DNA of 64,000 nucleotides, taken from contig NZ_CBDFIX010000002.1 in assembly GCF_965248315.1 (NCBI RefSeq), positions 3,038,001 to 3,102,000 on the forward strand. Direction: 5' to 3'. A model generated the notes under the pieces. That model worked only from the letters and a program-made list of their open reading frames with translations, did no database searches and had not been told where the DNA came from. Each line of letters starts with the position of its first letter. Position 1 is the stretch's first letter. Shown here in pieces: positions 7,870-16,307 of the stretch. The position numbers and the translations under genes are program-made. The DNA comes from Ulvibacterium sp965248315. Lineage in GTDB: Bacteria > Bacteroidota > Bacteroidia > Flavobacteriales > Flavobacteriaceae.

Positions 7870-9295
7870 ACATTGGTTCGTCCTCCAAAGGGTAATCCGA
7901 ATCATAAACATGCGCCTCCTCCATATATGCTTTCAGTTTTTTGGCAACGGCTGGATGTTTTTTAATAAGGTTATTTTCCTCTCCCAAGTCCGTGGATAGG
8001 TCATAGAGTTCCCATGAGTCGGACTTGTAGATATAGATTAACTTCCATTTTCCGCTGCGTATGGCCTGAGCATCATGGTTACCTTCTGCAAATTCCCAGT
8101 ATAGATAATTGTGTTTTTTTTGCGTATCGGATCGTCCTAAAAGAGTGGGGAGAAAGGAGATACCATCCGTTTTAATGTCTAAGGAATACCCAATTAGATC
8201 TGCATAGGTGGGTAACATATCCCAAAAAGCGCTCGGAAGGTCGGATACAGTATTCGGAGCTATTTTTCCAGGCCATTGGGCAATAAGTGGAACGCGGATA
8301 CCTCCTTCGTACAGATCTCGTTTGGTGCCCTTTAGCGCGCCGTTGCTATCAAAAAACTCAGGATTTACACCCCCTTCCTTGTGGGGCCCGTTGTCACTGG
8401 TAAAAATGACCAAGGTATTTTTATCCAATTTTAAATCCTTTAATTTATCCAATATTCTACCCACATCGGCGTCCAGGAGACTTATCATGGCTGCTTTGGC
8501 TTTTTCGGCCTCTGGCCAGTCCCTTTCCTTGTAAATACCTAAATCCGGTACTTCCATACCATGATCGGCCGTTAATTCTCCTTCATTATTGGCGTGGGGA
8601 ATGGTCAAGGGGAGATATAGAAAAAAAGGTCTTTGTCTTGGGGTAGCCAAAAACTGTAACGCCTCTTTGATGATAAGGGAATGCGAATATGCATTCTTTT
8701 CGGTCGCAGCACTGCCTATTCCCTTGGCATAGCCTTCCTGAGCGAAGATTACCTGGTTATTCAAAGGTATTTTTTTTCCGTCCTTTATCAGATGATCGGG
8801 ATAATAATTGTGTGCATGTATCTGATTTAGATAACCAAAATAGGTATCGAATCCTTGTGCGGAAGGTTCTCCGGTGGAGCCTACTTCGCCTAGGCCCCAT
8901 TTTCCCATTAGGGCCGTGGAATACCCTGATTTTTGGAACATTTCCGCCAAGGTAAAATCATTGAAAGTCAATATGTTATTATTGTTCCCCCGTACCGGTG
9001 CATTACCTTGATGCAGACCGGTCATCAGTGAAGCCCTTGATGGAGCACAAACCGTATTGCCCGCATAGTGGTCGGTAAATCGGATACCGTTCTGTGCCAT
9101 TTGATCTAACCGGGGTGTCCTGATTTTTTCCTGTCCATAACTTCCCAAATCCCCATAGCCCAAATCGTCGGCTAGGATATAAATGATATTAGGGGTATCG
9201 ATAGCCTTGGAAACTTCGGAGCTCTCCTTTTTAATCTTACCGCAGGCGCCTACTATCAATAGGATTAAACCAAATAGAACGCTTTTTTTCATCAT
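7853..9295 (-). CDS. Lipoprotein sulfatase (arylsulfatase-like, S1 family)
   Basis: Second formylglycine sulfatase, about 480 residues. From this start Cys83 is in CAPSR (83-87), Asp43-Asp44 in LADDLGYGD bind the metal, and GKWGLGE, FTSDNGPH and the C-terminal YWEFAEGNHDAQAIRSGKWK segment follow the arylsulfatase pattern. The lipobox IVGAC puts the lipidated Cys at residue 18. I chose the ATG at 9295 because it gives a compact signal; another ATG four codons upstream at 9307 is possible. It differs clearly from the sulfatase at 4292 (CAPSR against CTPSR, different loops), so the two probably act on different sulfate positions. It is transcribed toward the DUF5060 gene and overlaps its end by 17 bases. 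Confidence 0.92.
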   Translation of the reverse strand: MMKKSVLFGLILLIVGACGKIKKESSEVSKAIDTPNIIYILADDLGYGDLGSYGQEKIRTPRLDQMAQNGIRFTDHYAGNTVCAPSRASLMTGLHQGNAPVRGNNNNILTFNDFTLAEMFQKSGYSTALMGKWGLGEVGSTGEPSAQGFDTYFGYLNQIHAHNYYPDHLIKDGKKIPLNNQVIFAQEGYAKGIGSAATEKNAYSHSLIIKEALQFLATPRQRPFFLYLPLTIPHANNEGELTADHGMEVPDLGIYKERDWPEAEKAKAAMISLLDADVGRILDKLKDLKLDKNTLVIFTSDNGPHKEGGVNPEFFDSNGALKGTKRDLYEGGIRVPLIAQWPGKIAPNTVSDLPSAFWDMLPTYADLIGYSLDIKTDGISFLPTLLGRSDTQKKHNYLYWEFAEGNHDAQAIRSGKWKLIYIYKSDSWELYDLSTDLGEENNLIKKHPAVAKKLKAYMEEAHVYDSDYPLEDEPMSTAHL

Positions 9296-9413
9296 ATAAA
9301 CATACATTAAATCAGCAGTAATTTATTCAATAAATTCAACTAGACAAAACGATGAGATCCGGTCATCAAATAGAATACAATACTAAAACCGACGAATACT
9401 TTCACACGTGGGC

Positions 9414-9421
9414 CAAAGGTA
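9414..9421 (-). promoter_or_regulatory. Candidate -7 element upstream of the minus-strand sulfatase
   Basis: On the minus strand this reads TACCTTTG, a match to TAnnTTTG. No TTTG at a normal distance was found, and the implied leader is about 110 bases, so support is limited. Confidence 0.28.
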
Positions 9422-9447
9422 TTTACCAATAGTTTCAATAACTTGGG

Positions 9448-11181
9448 CTATACGGATTCCTGGGCCATTTTAGAAATTGCCCTAGCTCTCTTTACTTCAA
9501 TTTTCTTCAACATCCAATCAGGATAATCGGTCGGGTCTTCCGCCTCATAAATCCTTAGGAGCTGATCGTCTTGTGGCTTTTTTAGTTCATCTGCCTCACA
9601 TCCCAAAATAATGGCAGCGGTATCTACTCCGGAATGGGATGCACCTGCTACACCATGGGACAGGATGCTTGCCCCGCATAAATACAAGTTTTCAATTTCA
9701 CTTTTTGCCTTAAAAGCAAAAGGGCCAATGTGCCTCAGACTTTTTTCGGTTCCGTAGACATTGCCACGTGTAGTATTAATGTAATATTCGTTGGTGATTG
9801 GCGTTCCCAACTCCATTTGTACTATATGATCCTGCACTCCAGGGATGGCACGTGAAAGGCCGTTAAGCATCTTTTGGGAAAGTATTTCCTTGAACTTGAT
9901 ATAACCCTCGGATCTAGGTTCAGTCTCTTCCTTGTATTTTTCAAAAGTGCTATAGTCGATTAACGTTATGGCCTCAATAGTATGGTGTTTACCGTCATAA
10001 CTTGCGGGATCTTTTAAGGAGGTGCAACTAATGAACATGGCTTCAAAGGCCTCTCCATTGGAAAGATCAGGGGTCATAAGGTCATCATAAAGATCGTCCG
10101 TATCCTTGTTGGGCATTAACCAAATATTGCCCGAGTCCAGACCCGCCTTTCGTAAATCCATATCCACGGTCAAAAAAAGCATTAAAGACGTGCAGGAGTA
10201 TTTGGTTTTGGACAGTTTTTTTTGAAGTTTGGAACTTAGATTTTCCTTGCCGACCAGATTCAGGTAGGTAATTCCAGGGTCTGCATTGGAAACTATGGTA
10301 TTGGCGTATAGGAGTTGACCGTTTTCCAATGCTACCCCAACTGCACGCTTTTTCTTTTCGCCCTGGGTCAAAATCCGATTTACGGCTGTGCTTGTCAGTA
10401 GGTGCCCCCCGTGTTTTTTCAACGCATTTGTCATGGCCTTGATCAAGGCACCGCCACCTCCCATGGGATAATAGGCCCCATTAAAGTAGTGGCTCATCAA
10501 TGCACAATGCAGGGGGAAGGCCGCTTTTTTAGGTTGAAGGCCATGGTCCCCACATTGGATGTTCAAGATGTTTTTGAGTAACGGATTTTTGATATGCCAA
10601 TTGATGACTTTTCTAAGACTAAAAAGTCCATATTTGCCCATATGCCTAGTTTTGTAGGGAATGGTCAACTTCTGCCAAAAGCCTTTGAAATAGGGTAGGG
10701 AATAGATTTGTACACTTACATTGCGCACTAGGTTTAGATAGGTGTGAATGGATTTTCTTTCTTCCGGAAAACGTTCCGAAAGGCGATCGATCAATTGTTC
10801 GAGATTTGAGGGATAGTCAAAACGTTCTTCCCCGATCCAGGCGTGCTCGTAGGCATCGGGATTCATCCTAAAGAACACTAGGTCATTGGCTATGCCCAGA
10901 CCTCTATATAAATCATTGGTGGCCTCACCCTCTGCCAAAAGCCCTACATAATGTACTCCCGGAGTAAACCGATGGCCATCCAAATAAAAACTGTGGCACC
11001 ATCCACCGGGAACATCGTGCTGCTCTAGTACCAATACCTTTTGTCCGGCTCTGGCCAAACAAATGGCCGTTGCGAGTCCACCGGCCCCAGAACCAATGAT
11101 AATCGTATCCCACTTGTTATCTTCGGGCGAGTTAAGGTTCTTAACGGATACTGATTTATCGTTTTCAGCAGTTTCTCCCAT
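9448..11181 (-). CDS. NAD(P)/FAD-dependent oxidoreductase, RetSat/CrtI-like
   Basis: Flavoprotein of 577 residues in the family of phytoene desaturases and all-trans-retinol 13,14-reductases. The dinucleotide site is IIIGSGAGGLATA (GxGxxG at 30-35) with the acidic strand end VLVLEQHDVPGG. The C-terminal motif NLYLCGASILSHGVAGASHSG is the FAD-contact region of the family. No signal peptide is visible, so it is probably cytoplasmic or membrane-associated. Its natural role could be reduction or isomerisation of an isoprenoid or lipid; nothing here shows a carotenoid substrate. It is the last gene of a six-gene minus-strand run, 42 bases after the Gfo/Idh/MocA gene. No other carotenoid genes are nearby, and it may be a passenger in the operon. 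Confidence 0.82.
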   Translation of the reverse strand: MGETAENDKSVSVKNLNSPEDNKWDTIIIGSGAGGLATAICLARAGQKVLVLEQHDVPGGWCHSFYLDGHRFTPGVHYVGLLAEGEATNDLYRGLGIANDLVFFRMNPDAYEHAWIGEERFDYPSNLEQLIDRLSERFPEERKSIHTYLNLVRNVSVQIYSLPYFKGFWQKLTIPYKTRHMGKYGLFSLRKVINWHIKNPLLKNILNIQCGDHGLQPKKAAFPLHCALMSHYFNGAYYPMGGGGALIKAMTNALKKHGGHLLTSTAVNRILTQGEKKKRAVGVALENGQLLYANTIVSNADPGITYLNLVGKENLSSKLQKKLSKTKYSCTSLMLFLTVDMDLRKAGLDSGNIWLMPNKDTDDLYDDLMTPDLSNGEAFEAMFISCTSLKDPASYDGKHHTIEAITLIDYSTFEKYKEETEPRSEGYIKFKEILSQKMLNGLSRAIPGVQDHIVQMELGTPITNEYYINTTRGNVYGTEKSLRHIGPFAFKAKSEIENLYLCGASILSHGVAGASHSGVDTAAIILGCEADELKKPQDDQLLRIYEAEDPTDYPDWMLKKIEVKRARAISKMAQESV

Positions 11182-11223
11182 TGGTTTTGTCTTGTTGGGC
11201 CTTGGCCCTTCTTTGCCAGATTC

Positions 11224-12393
11224 TCAATTGCGCATGGCCGCCTCAGGAAACATATCCTTCCAAATGATGGTTTTATGGGTCTCTGCGGAACGCTTTGCAG
11301 CTTCCAGTATTTGCATTACCCGTTCATTGTTTTCCAATGATGAGACATCGTATGTCGGTAGTTGATGGTTCTCCTGAACTACTTTTTGAAACAAAGCAAA
11401 AGGGTCATGGAAGCCTTGTGTAAGGGGTTCCGCTTCCAAAGTGCTGGACTCTTGTTTTCTCCCTGTCATGATTTCCATGTCACTTGAATTTTTGCAAATC
11501 ACGTAGCCTGTAGTTCCATATATTTCCATATCCTTTACATGATGTGGCCAATTCCAAGAAGCTTGAATAATAACTTGATTTTCGGGATAGTCCAAAATTA
11601 TTGTGGCATCATCATCCACTTTTGGATACAAATTAGGTTTCAATTGTTGGGTGATGCAAGTAACGGATTCCGGCTCTTGTCCTTTCATGAACCAAGTCGC
11701 CAGATTGGCGCCATAGCAACCAAAATCGGTAAGGGCACCTCCACCATTCAAAACGGGATCAGTAAGCCATTCCAAAAACTCTGGATTGCATCCTATTTCA
11801 ATGGGACCAAAATGGCCTGTATGGAAAACCATCCGACGGATATTCCCAATTTTTCCTTCAGTATGGACAAGGTCATAGGCTTTATAATTACTGCCATACC
11901 AAGAAGTTTCATAATTGGTAAGTAAGTGGATTTTGTATTTTTTGGCCAAGGCAATCATTTCCTGGGCGTGCTCCCAACTAACAGCCAAGGGTTTTTCTAC
12001 CATAACGTGTATGCCCAATGGAGCACAATACTTAACGGTCTCCAAATGGTCATAAATGGAATTGAATGCAGTTACCACTTCGGGCTGTACGGTTTTCACC
12101 ATCTCATCCAAAGAATCAAAGACAATATCCATGGAATATCCATGCTGGTCGGCATATCTTTGGGCGAGCTCCCTATTAGGTTCCACAATTCCCACAATTT
12201 CGATATCGCCCAATTTTTCCCTTCCCAGAATCCAGTGTACATGGGTATGGACCAGTCCCACCACGCCAATTCGTAACGGTTTTTGGGCTTTCCCGATTTC
12301 TTTTAATTCCATATTGTTATCATGAGCCGATATCAAGGAGGTAATAGAAAATAACAGTATCAGACCCATCCACTTTTGCGATATGCTACTCAT
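11224..12393 (-). CDS. Exported Gfo/Idh/MocA family oxidoreductase
   Basis: Protein of 389 residues with a Sec-type signal (about 1-23, ending LISA) and an NAD(P)-binding Rossmann fold starting at RIGVVGLVHTH (41-51). The motif VEKPLAV has Glu133-Lys134-Pro135, with the Lys that contacts substrate and nicotinamide in the family. The fold's C-terminal sheet includes GGGALTDFGCYGANLATW. Secreted relatives such as glucose-fructose oxidoreductase keep their cofactor bound, and some act by transient C3 oxidation of sugars. The ATG overlaps the SGNH hydrolase stop in ATGA, so it belongs to the same operon as the PQQ dehydrogenase and TIM-barrel genes. The substrate is not readable. Confidence 0.88.
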   Translation of the reverse strand: MSSISQKWMGLILLFSITSLISAHDNNMELKEIGKAQKPLRIGVVGLVHTHVHWILGREKLGDIEIVGIVEPNRELAQRYADQHGYSMDIVFDSLDEMVKTVQPEVVTAFNSIYDHLETVKYCAPLGIHVMVEKPLAVSWEHAQEMIALAKKYKIHLLTNYETSWYGSNYKAYDLVHTEGKIGNIRRMVFHTGHFGPIEIGCNPEFLEWLTDPVLNGGGALTDFGCYGANLATWFMKGQEPESVTCITQQLKPNLYPKVDDDATIILDYPENQVIIQASWNWPHHVKDMEIYGTTGYVICKNSSDMEIMTGRKQESSTLEAEPLTQGFHDPFALFQKVVQENHQLPTYDVSSLENNERVMQILEAAKRSAETHKTIIWKDMFPEAAMRN

Positions 12394-13073
12394 TCTCCTG
12401 AATTTAATGCTTGCGAAATAGCGGTTTCGACTAGGGGTTCCATTACCTTGTAGCCCTCTTCAGTAGGGTGTACGCCGTCATGCGCATATTTTTCAGGTAG
12501 CCCGTTACGCTCATCCGCCATAGCGGAAAAATAATCCAGATAAATGATATTGTTCAATTCCGCATAGGTCTTGATCATTTGGTTGAGTGCAACAATTTTC
12601 TTGGCCGGCTCCATTCCCGGTTTCCATGGATAATCATAGGCAGGTAGAGTGGAGGAGAGTACTACCTTAATACCATTGGCCTTTGCAAGCTCGGCCATAG
12701 AAATGATATTGTCGGAAATCATATCCAACGTAGATGGTCCCGTATTCCCTGCAATATCATTTGTCCCAGCCAAGATTACTACTACCTTGGGCTTTAATTC
12801 GATAACATCCTGCCGAAAACGTAACAGCATCTGTGGTGTGGTCTGACCGCTAATCCCCCTGTTGATATATGGTTTTCCTTCAAAAAAATCTGGGCGCGTC
12901 TTGAGCCATCCAATAGTTATGGAGTTGCCCATAAAAACTACCCGGTCCTCTTCTTCTGTAGGAGCAGCCAATTTTTCGTTTGCTTCATTAAAATGATTCA
13001 AATCTGGCCAATCTTGGGCGTTTACCGATGTCATAATTCCGAACAGAACCATCATTATAATCGTGTTTTTCAT
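12390..13073 (-). CDS. Secreted SGNH/GDSL-family esterase
   Basis: Hydrolase of 227 residues with signal peptide 1-19 (SVNA before Q). All SGNH blocks are visible: catalytic Ser51 in MGNSIT (block I), NRGISG near 71-76, GTND (103-106) with Asn105, and Asp199/His202 in HDGVHPT (block V). Proteins of this type remove acetyl or other acyl groups from sugars or act as lysophospholipases; in this operon a carbohydrate esterase role is the better guess. The start is ATG at 13073. A TTG nine bases upstream is in frame but not needed, since the signal peptide begins at the ATG. It lies 13 bases after the PQQ dehydrogenase gene and overlaps the next start by four bases. Confidence 0.9.
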   Translation of the reverse strand: MKNTIIMMVLFGIMTSVNAQDWPDLNHFNEANEKLAAPTEEEDRVVFMGNSITIGWLKTRPDFFEGKPYINRGISGQTTPQMLLRFRQDVIELKPKVVVILAGTNDIAGNTGPSTLDMISDNIISMAELAKANGIKVVLSSTLPAYDYPWKPGMEPAKKIVALNQMIKTYAELNNIIYLDYFSAMADERNGLPEKYAHDGVHPTEEGYKVMEPLVETAISQALNSGE

Positions 13074-13086
13074 AGTTCCCAATTAT

Positions 13087-14718
13087 TTATTTTAAGCCTT
13101 TGCGTTGATGTGCGATATCCGCAGCGATAATATTTCCTTTGGTCTTTCCAAATTCCGTTCGAATATAATTTAAAATATCCCGTATTTCGTTATCCTCTAA
13201 ATTTTTATAGGCCGGCATTTCTCCCTGATAGGAAACACCATTCACTTGTATAGGTTGATTAAGACCTCCCAAAGTAACATCTATGAGTCTGGCCACGTTG
13301 CCGGATACCCACTCACTATTCACCAAAGGTGGAATCTGCCCAACATTTCCTTTACCATTTGGGGCATGACAGGCAGCACAATGCGTACCATAGAGTTTGG
13401 CGCCGTTGTCCAAATCTTCATTGGACGTACTAGATCTGTAAATTTCCGGGCTCAAACTAATGGCGATAAGTTCTTCTTTCAATACAACCGATTTTTCTAG
13501 AGTTGCCAACTGCCGTTGTATACCTTCATCGGCTATTTGTATCTTGACAATGCGATCACCATTGGCTTTGGGCAAAGAATCATATAACCAAGGCTGATGC
13601 CCCTGATGCCAATCCATGTTACTCGTGGCCAGATAAATCTCACCCTGACTACCAACCGCAACATCGCGCAATCTTCCCAAGAATTTTTGAAAAAAGAGAT
13701 GCTCTTCATTGATTTTGTCACCTGAGCCATTTAGGGACAAAACCCGAAATGAACGGCCTTTTAGGGTGGTCAACAGCAAACTGTTTTGCCATTCAGGAAT
13801 TTGATTGCTACCATAATATTCTAGTCCGGAAGTGGCAATGGTCGGTGTCCATGCCATTAGAGGCTCTTGGGTAACCGAGTCCTTGCTATACACCTTTTCG
13901 TTTTCCAAATCGATAAAACCATGGATGTCCGGCCAACCATAATTTGAACCTTTGTGTATAAGGTTAACCTCATCATCATTGTTCGGCCCATGTTCGGAAG
14001 CATATAGCTTGCCATTGCCGATGGTTATGCCCTGGATATTTCTATGGCCGGTACTCCAGGTAGGATTGTCGGGGTATGGATTGTCATCTGGAATACTTCC
14101 GTCAAGATTGAGACGCAAAACCTTTCCGTTTAAGGTTTCAATATGTTGAACGGTTCGGGTGTCCCCAGCATCTCCGGTTCCTATCCAAAGCTTGTCCTCG
14201 AAAATGAGCATACGGCTACCGTTGTGATACGTGTTTCCGGGGATATCCTTTAAAAGAACTTTTGGTTTTACCAGACTATCCCCTTCCAAGGAGAACCGCA
14301 CAATTTTGGAGGAAATAAGATCCAGAAAATTATTGTCCTTATCTGCCACGGTATAGTGGATATAAAGAAACGGATCCGTTTCAAAATGCGGGTGTAGAGC
14401 CATACTGAACAATCCTGATGATTTTCTGTAAAATACATCATCCAAAACCGCTAAATTTTGAATTTGGCCGGTGGCGACATCAACTCTATTTATGGTGCCT
14501 TTTTGTTCGGTAAAATATAACCATCCATCCGGACCAGGCATCAAATCCCAGGGCACTTCGAGGTTTTTGGCCACTTCCGTTATCAGTAATATAGACGAAT
14601 CCAATTGCACTTGGGCCAAATAATTTTTCCCATCCCAATTGGGTCTAGGGGGTGTTGAGCAGGCAACGATCAACAACATGCAACAGGTTACTCCCACAAA
14701 TATTAAGCCTCTTCCCAT
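13087..14718 (-). CDS. Lipoprotein PQQ-dependent sugar dehydrogenase fused to cytochrome c
   Basis: A 543-residue protein in two parts. The lipoprotein signal ends at Cys20 (LLIVAC). Residues about 45-390 are a six-bladed beta-propeller of the glucose/sorbosone dehydrogenase family, with NLEVPWDLMPGPDGWLYF, SGLFSMALHPHF, YHNGSRM, GHRNIQG and the NYGWPDIHG segment. Residues about 430-525 are a class I cytochrome c with haem site CAACH (447-451) and a likely axial Met501 in GEMPAY. Electrons from sugar oxidation can therefore pass internally to haem and then to the respiratory chain at the outer face of a membrane. PQQ biosynthesis genes are not in the window. The ATG lies 16 bases inside the end of the TIM-barrel gene, showing tight coupling. 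Confidence 0.9.
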   Translation of the reverse strand: MGRGLIFVGVTCCMLLIVACSTPPRPNWDGKNYLAQVQLDSSILLITEVAKNLEVPWDLMPGPDGWLYFTEQKGTINRVDVATGQIQNLAVLDDVFYRKSSGLFSMALHPHFETDPFLYIHYTVADKDNNFLDLISSKIVRFSLEGDSLVKPKVLLKDIPGNTYHNGSRMLIFEDKLWIGTGDAGDTRTVQHIETLNGKVLRLNLDGSIPDDNPYPDNPTWSTGHRNIQGITIGNGKLYASEHGPNNDDEVNLIHKGSNYGWPDIHGFIDLENEKVYSKDSVTQEPLMAWTPTIATSGLEYYGSNQIPEWQNSLLLTTLKGRSFRVLSLNGSGDKINEEHLFFQKFLGRLRDVAVGSQGEIYLATSNMDWHQGHQPWLYDSLPKANGDRIVKIQIADEGIQRQLATLEKSVVLKEELIAISLSPEIYRSSTSNEDLDNGAKLYGTHCAACHAPNGKGNVGQIPPLVNSEWVSGNVARLIDVTLGGLNQPIQVNGVSYQGEMPAYKNLEDNEIRDILNYIRTEFGKTKGNIIAADIAHQRKGLK

Positions 14719-15656
14719 AGTTGTTCTGCTTTTTTCAAATCTTTTTTCAGGGCGGTATATACAACTTCTGGAGAGACTGAAATCTCCGATTTTCCATGTG
14801 AGGCACCACCCAATGGATATTCTGCATGCAGAATAACGGGAACGTTGATCTTATATGCTTTTAAAAGGCTGAAATACTTTTTGAAATCTACCATTCCTTC
14901 ACCTAAGGGAACATTTATGACCTTCCAGCGACCCCCGACATTTTCCCATTTATAATCTTTTAAAGCGATGGATTTAATGTGATCCTTGATAAGCCTTAAA
15001 CCATTTTCCCATGAAAGACCGCCCTCCACCATCGCATGCCGTATGTCATATTGTGCTCCAAAGTATTCTTTGTCCGCTTGTTCCAGCAAGGCCTTGACTT
15101 CCCAAATGGAAGCTCCCACCCAGGTTCCCGAGTGATTCTGATAACAACCTTTTAAACTCAAAGATCGATTCAACTTACTAAGGGATTTGATGGTCTGTGT
15201 ATGTTCCTTAAGGGTATCTGGCATAGGTTGGTTTTCATCATACCGGAACCAATTACAACGATAATGGGTAATGCCCTGCTGTGAAGCAACCTCCAAGACT
15301 TTGGCATCCACGGGATCATCGGCATTGTCAACCGCGGTCGTCATCAAATGGCATTGCGAACCTCCTTTTTTTATTTCTTCTATTGCCTTGGGTAAATCTT
15401 CGACCACATTTTCTGGAAGAACATGCCCTCCTGGTCTAACGGTAAGATCTAGTCCTGCAAAGCCCATTTCCGAAGCTTTTTCGCCAGCCGTGCGATAGTC
15501 TAAAAACTGAAGGTGTTTTGAAAATAGATATACCGGAAACGTATCGTCCAAATTATCCGGTATTTGCGATAGAGTTTGGAGGGGGTGTAAGAAAGGTAGG
15601 GCTCCCAAGGCCTGTGTAGTCGTTTTAATGAATTTTCTTCTTGTCGTATTCTCCAA
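14703..15656 (-). CDS. Exported TIM-barrel protein, sugar phosphate isomerase/epimerase family, TTG start
   Basis: Protein of 317 residues of the AP-endonuclease-2-like TIM-barrel family. It has a twin-arginine-like signal (Arg6-Arg7, RRKFIK), so it probably works in the periplasm. Barrel strands include GFAGLDLTV, HYRCNWFR, GAQYDIRHAM and KSIALKDYKW, carrying His, Asp and Glu residues typical of the metal site. The start must be TTG at 15656. The upstream gene's TAA is in the same frame two codons earlier, and the first in-frame ATG is about residue 64, past the signal and first strand. Such proteins occur with Gfo/Idh/MocA oxidoreductases in 3-keto-sugar metabolism, which fits this operon; the actual reaction is inferred. 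Confidence 0.85.
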   Translation of the reverse strand: MENTTRRKFIKTTTQALGALPFLHPLQTLSQIPDNLDDTFPVYLFSKHLQFLDYRTAGEKASEMGFAGLDLTVRPGGHVLPENVVEDLPKAIEEIKKGGSQCHLMTTAVDNADDPVDAKVLEVASQQGITHYRCNWFRYDENQPMPDTLKEHTQTIKSLSKLNRSLSLKGCYQNHSGTWVGASIWEVKALLEQADKEYFGAQYDIRHAMVEGGLSWENGLRLIKDHIKSIALKDYKWENVGGRWKVINVPLGEGMVDFKKYFSLLKAYKINVPVILHAEYPLGGASHGKSEISVSPEVVYTALKKDLKKAEQLWEEA

Positions 15657-15659
15657 TGT

Positions 15660-16169
15660 TTACTTTTTATAGTATTCGCTTTGTTTCAATTGTTGCTCCT
15701 CGGCCTGCATTAAAGGTAATGCTTTTATCAATCTATCCATTTTTGGTCTTAGCGCAATCATATAGGCTAATAATGAAAGATCTATTACAAGGTATAATAC
15801 ATTTCCATTGGTATAGTAAATGACCAAAGCAAAGAGGGCCGGACCTTCCAAAAGTGCATACTGCAGAAGTAAAGCAATTTGGTAACGGGTTAATTTGGTG
15901 GTCAGAGTATCTTTTGGATGAATACTTTGAAGTTGTTTTTGGAACAAAAACTTGCTCAAAAAATAACCTAGAACAGCAATTGTAGGTACAATGTAAACGT
16001 ATGGGTCTTTGGAATCCGCCCCTACGGTAAAGGAAGGGTTTTGAAAGTAGACAAACAGGGTGAAGGCTAGGAGCCCCATGGTTAGAGAACTATGAATAAG
16101 CGTAAGGGTACGCATATAGGATTTGATCTGCATAAAACGTTTTGATAACTGGCCTTCTTGCCGCTTCAT
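15660..16169 (-). CDS. Small inner-membrane protein of unknown function, first gene of operon
   Basis: Hydrophobic protein of 169 residues with four likely transmembrane helices (roughly residues 22-45, 58-78, 92-118 and 122-142) and a charged C-terminal tail. I do not recognise its family. It is the first gene of the six-gene minus-strand operon, and its stop is three bases from the TTG start of the TIM-barrel gene, so translation of that gene may depend on it. It diverges from a second Gfo/Idh/MocA gene across 138 AT-rich bases. A clear TAnnTTTG element was not found in that gap on either strand. It might anchor or serve the exported enzymes, but nothing in the sequence shows this. Confidence 0.75.
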   Translation of the reverse strand: MKRQEGQLSKRFMQIKSYMRTLTLIHSSLTMGLLAFTLFVYFQNPSFTVGADSKDPYVYIVPTIAVLGYFLSKFLFQKQLQSIHPKDTLTTKLTRYQIALLLQYALLEGPALFALVIYYTNGNVLYLVIDLSLLAYMIALRPKMDRLIKALPLMQAEEQQLKQSEYYKK

Positions 16170-16307
16170 ATCTTGATATGCACTAAAATAGTTGTTTTAA
16201 TCGAAAAGCAATTTCTTTAAGTGCCATTTATAAATTTTACACGAGATAGAATTATTTGGATGGTTTATTTATATTTTTAAGGCACAAGCAATTGAAACTC
16301 AAAAGAC

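Noticed and set aside
9448..11181. Carotenoid biosynthesis cluster
   Set aside because: The CrtI-like gene has no crtB, crtY or crtZ neighbour and sits at the end of a sugar operon.
13074..13082. TTG start for the SGNH hydrolase three codons before the ATG
   Set aside because: The signal peptide begins at the ATG and nothing favours the TTG.
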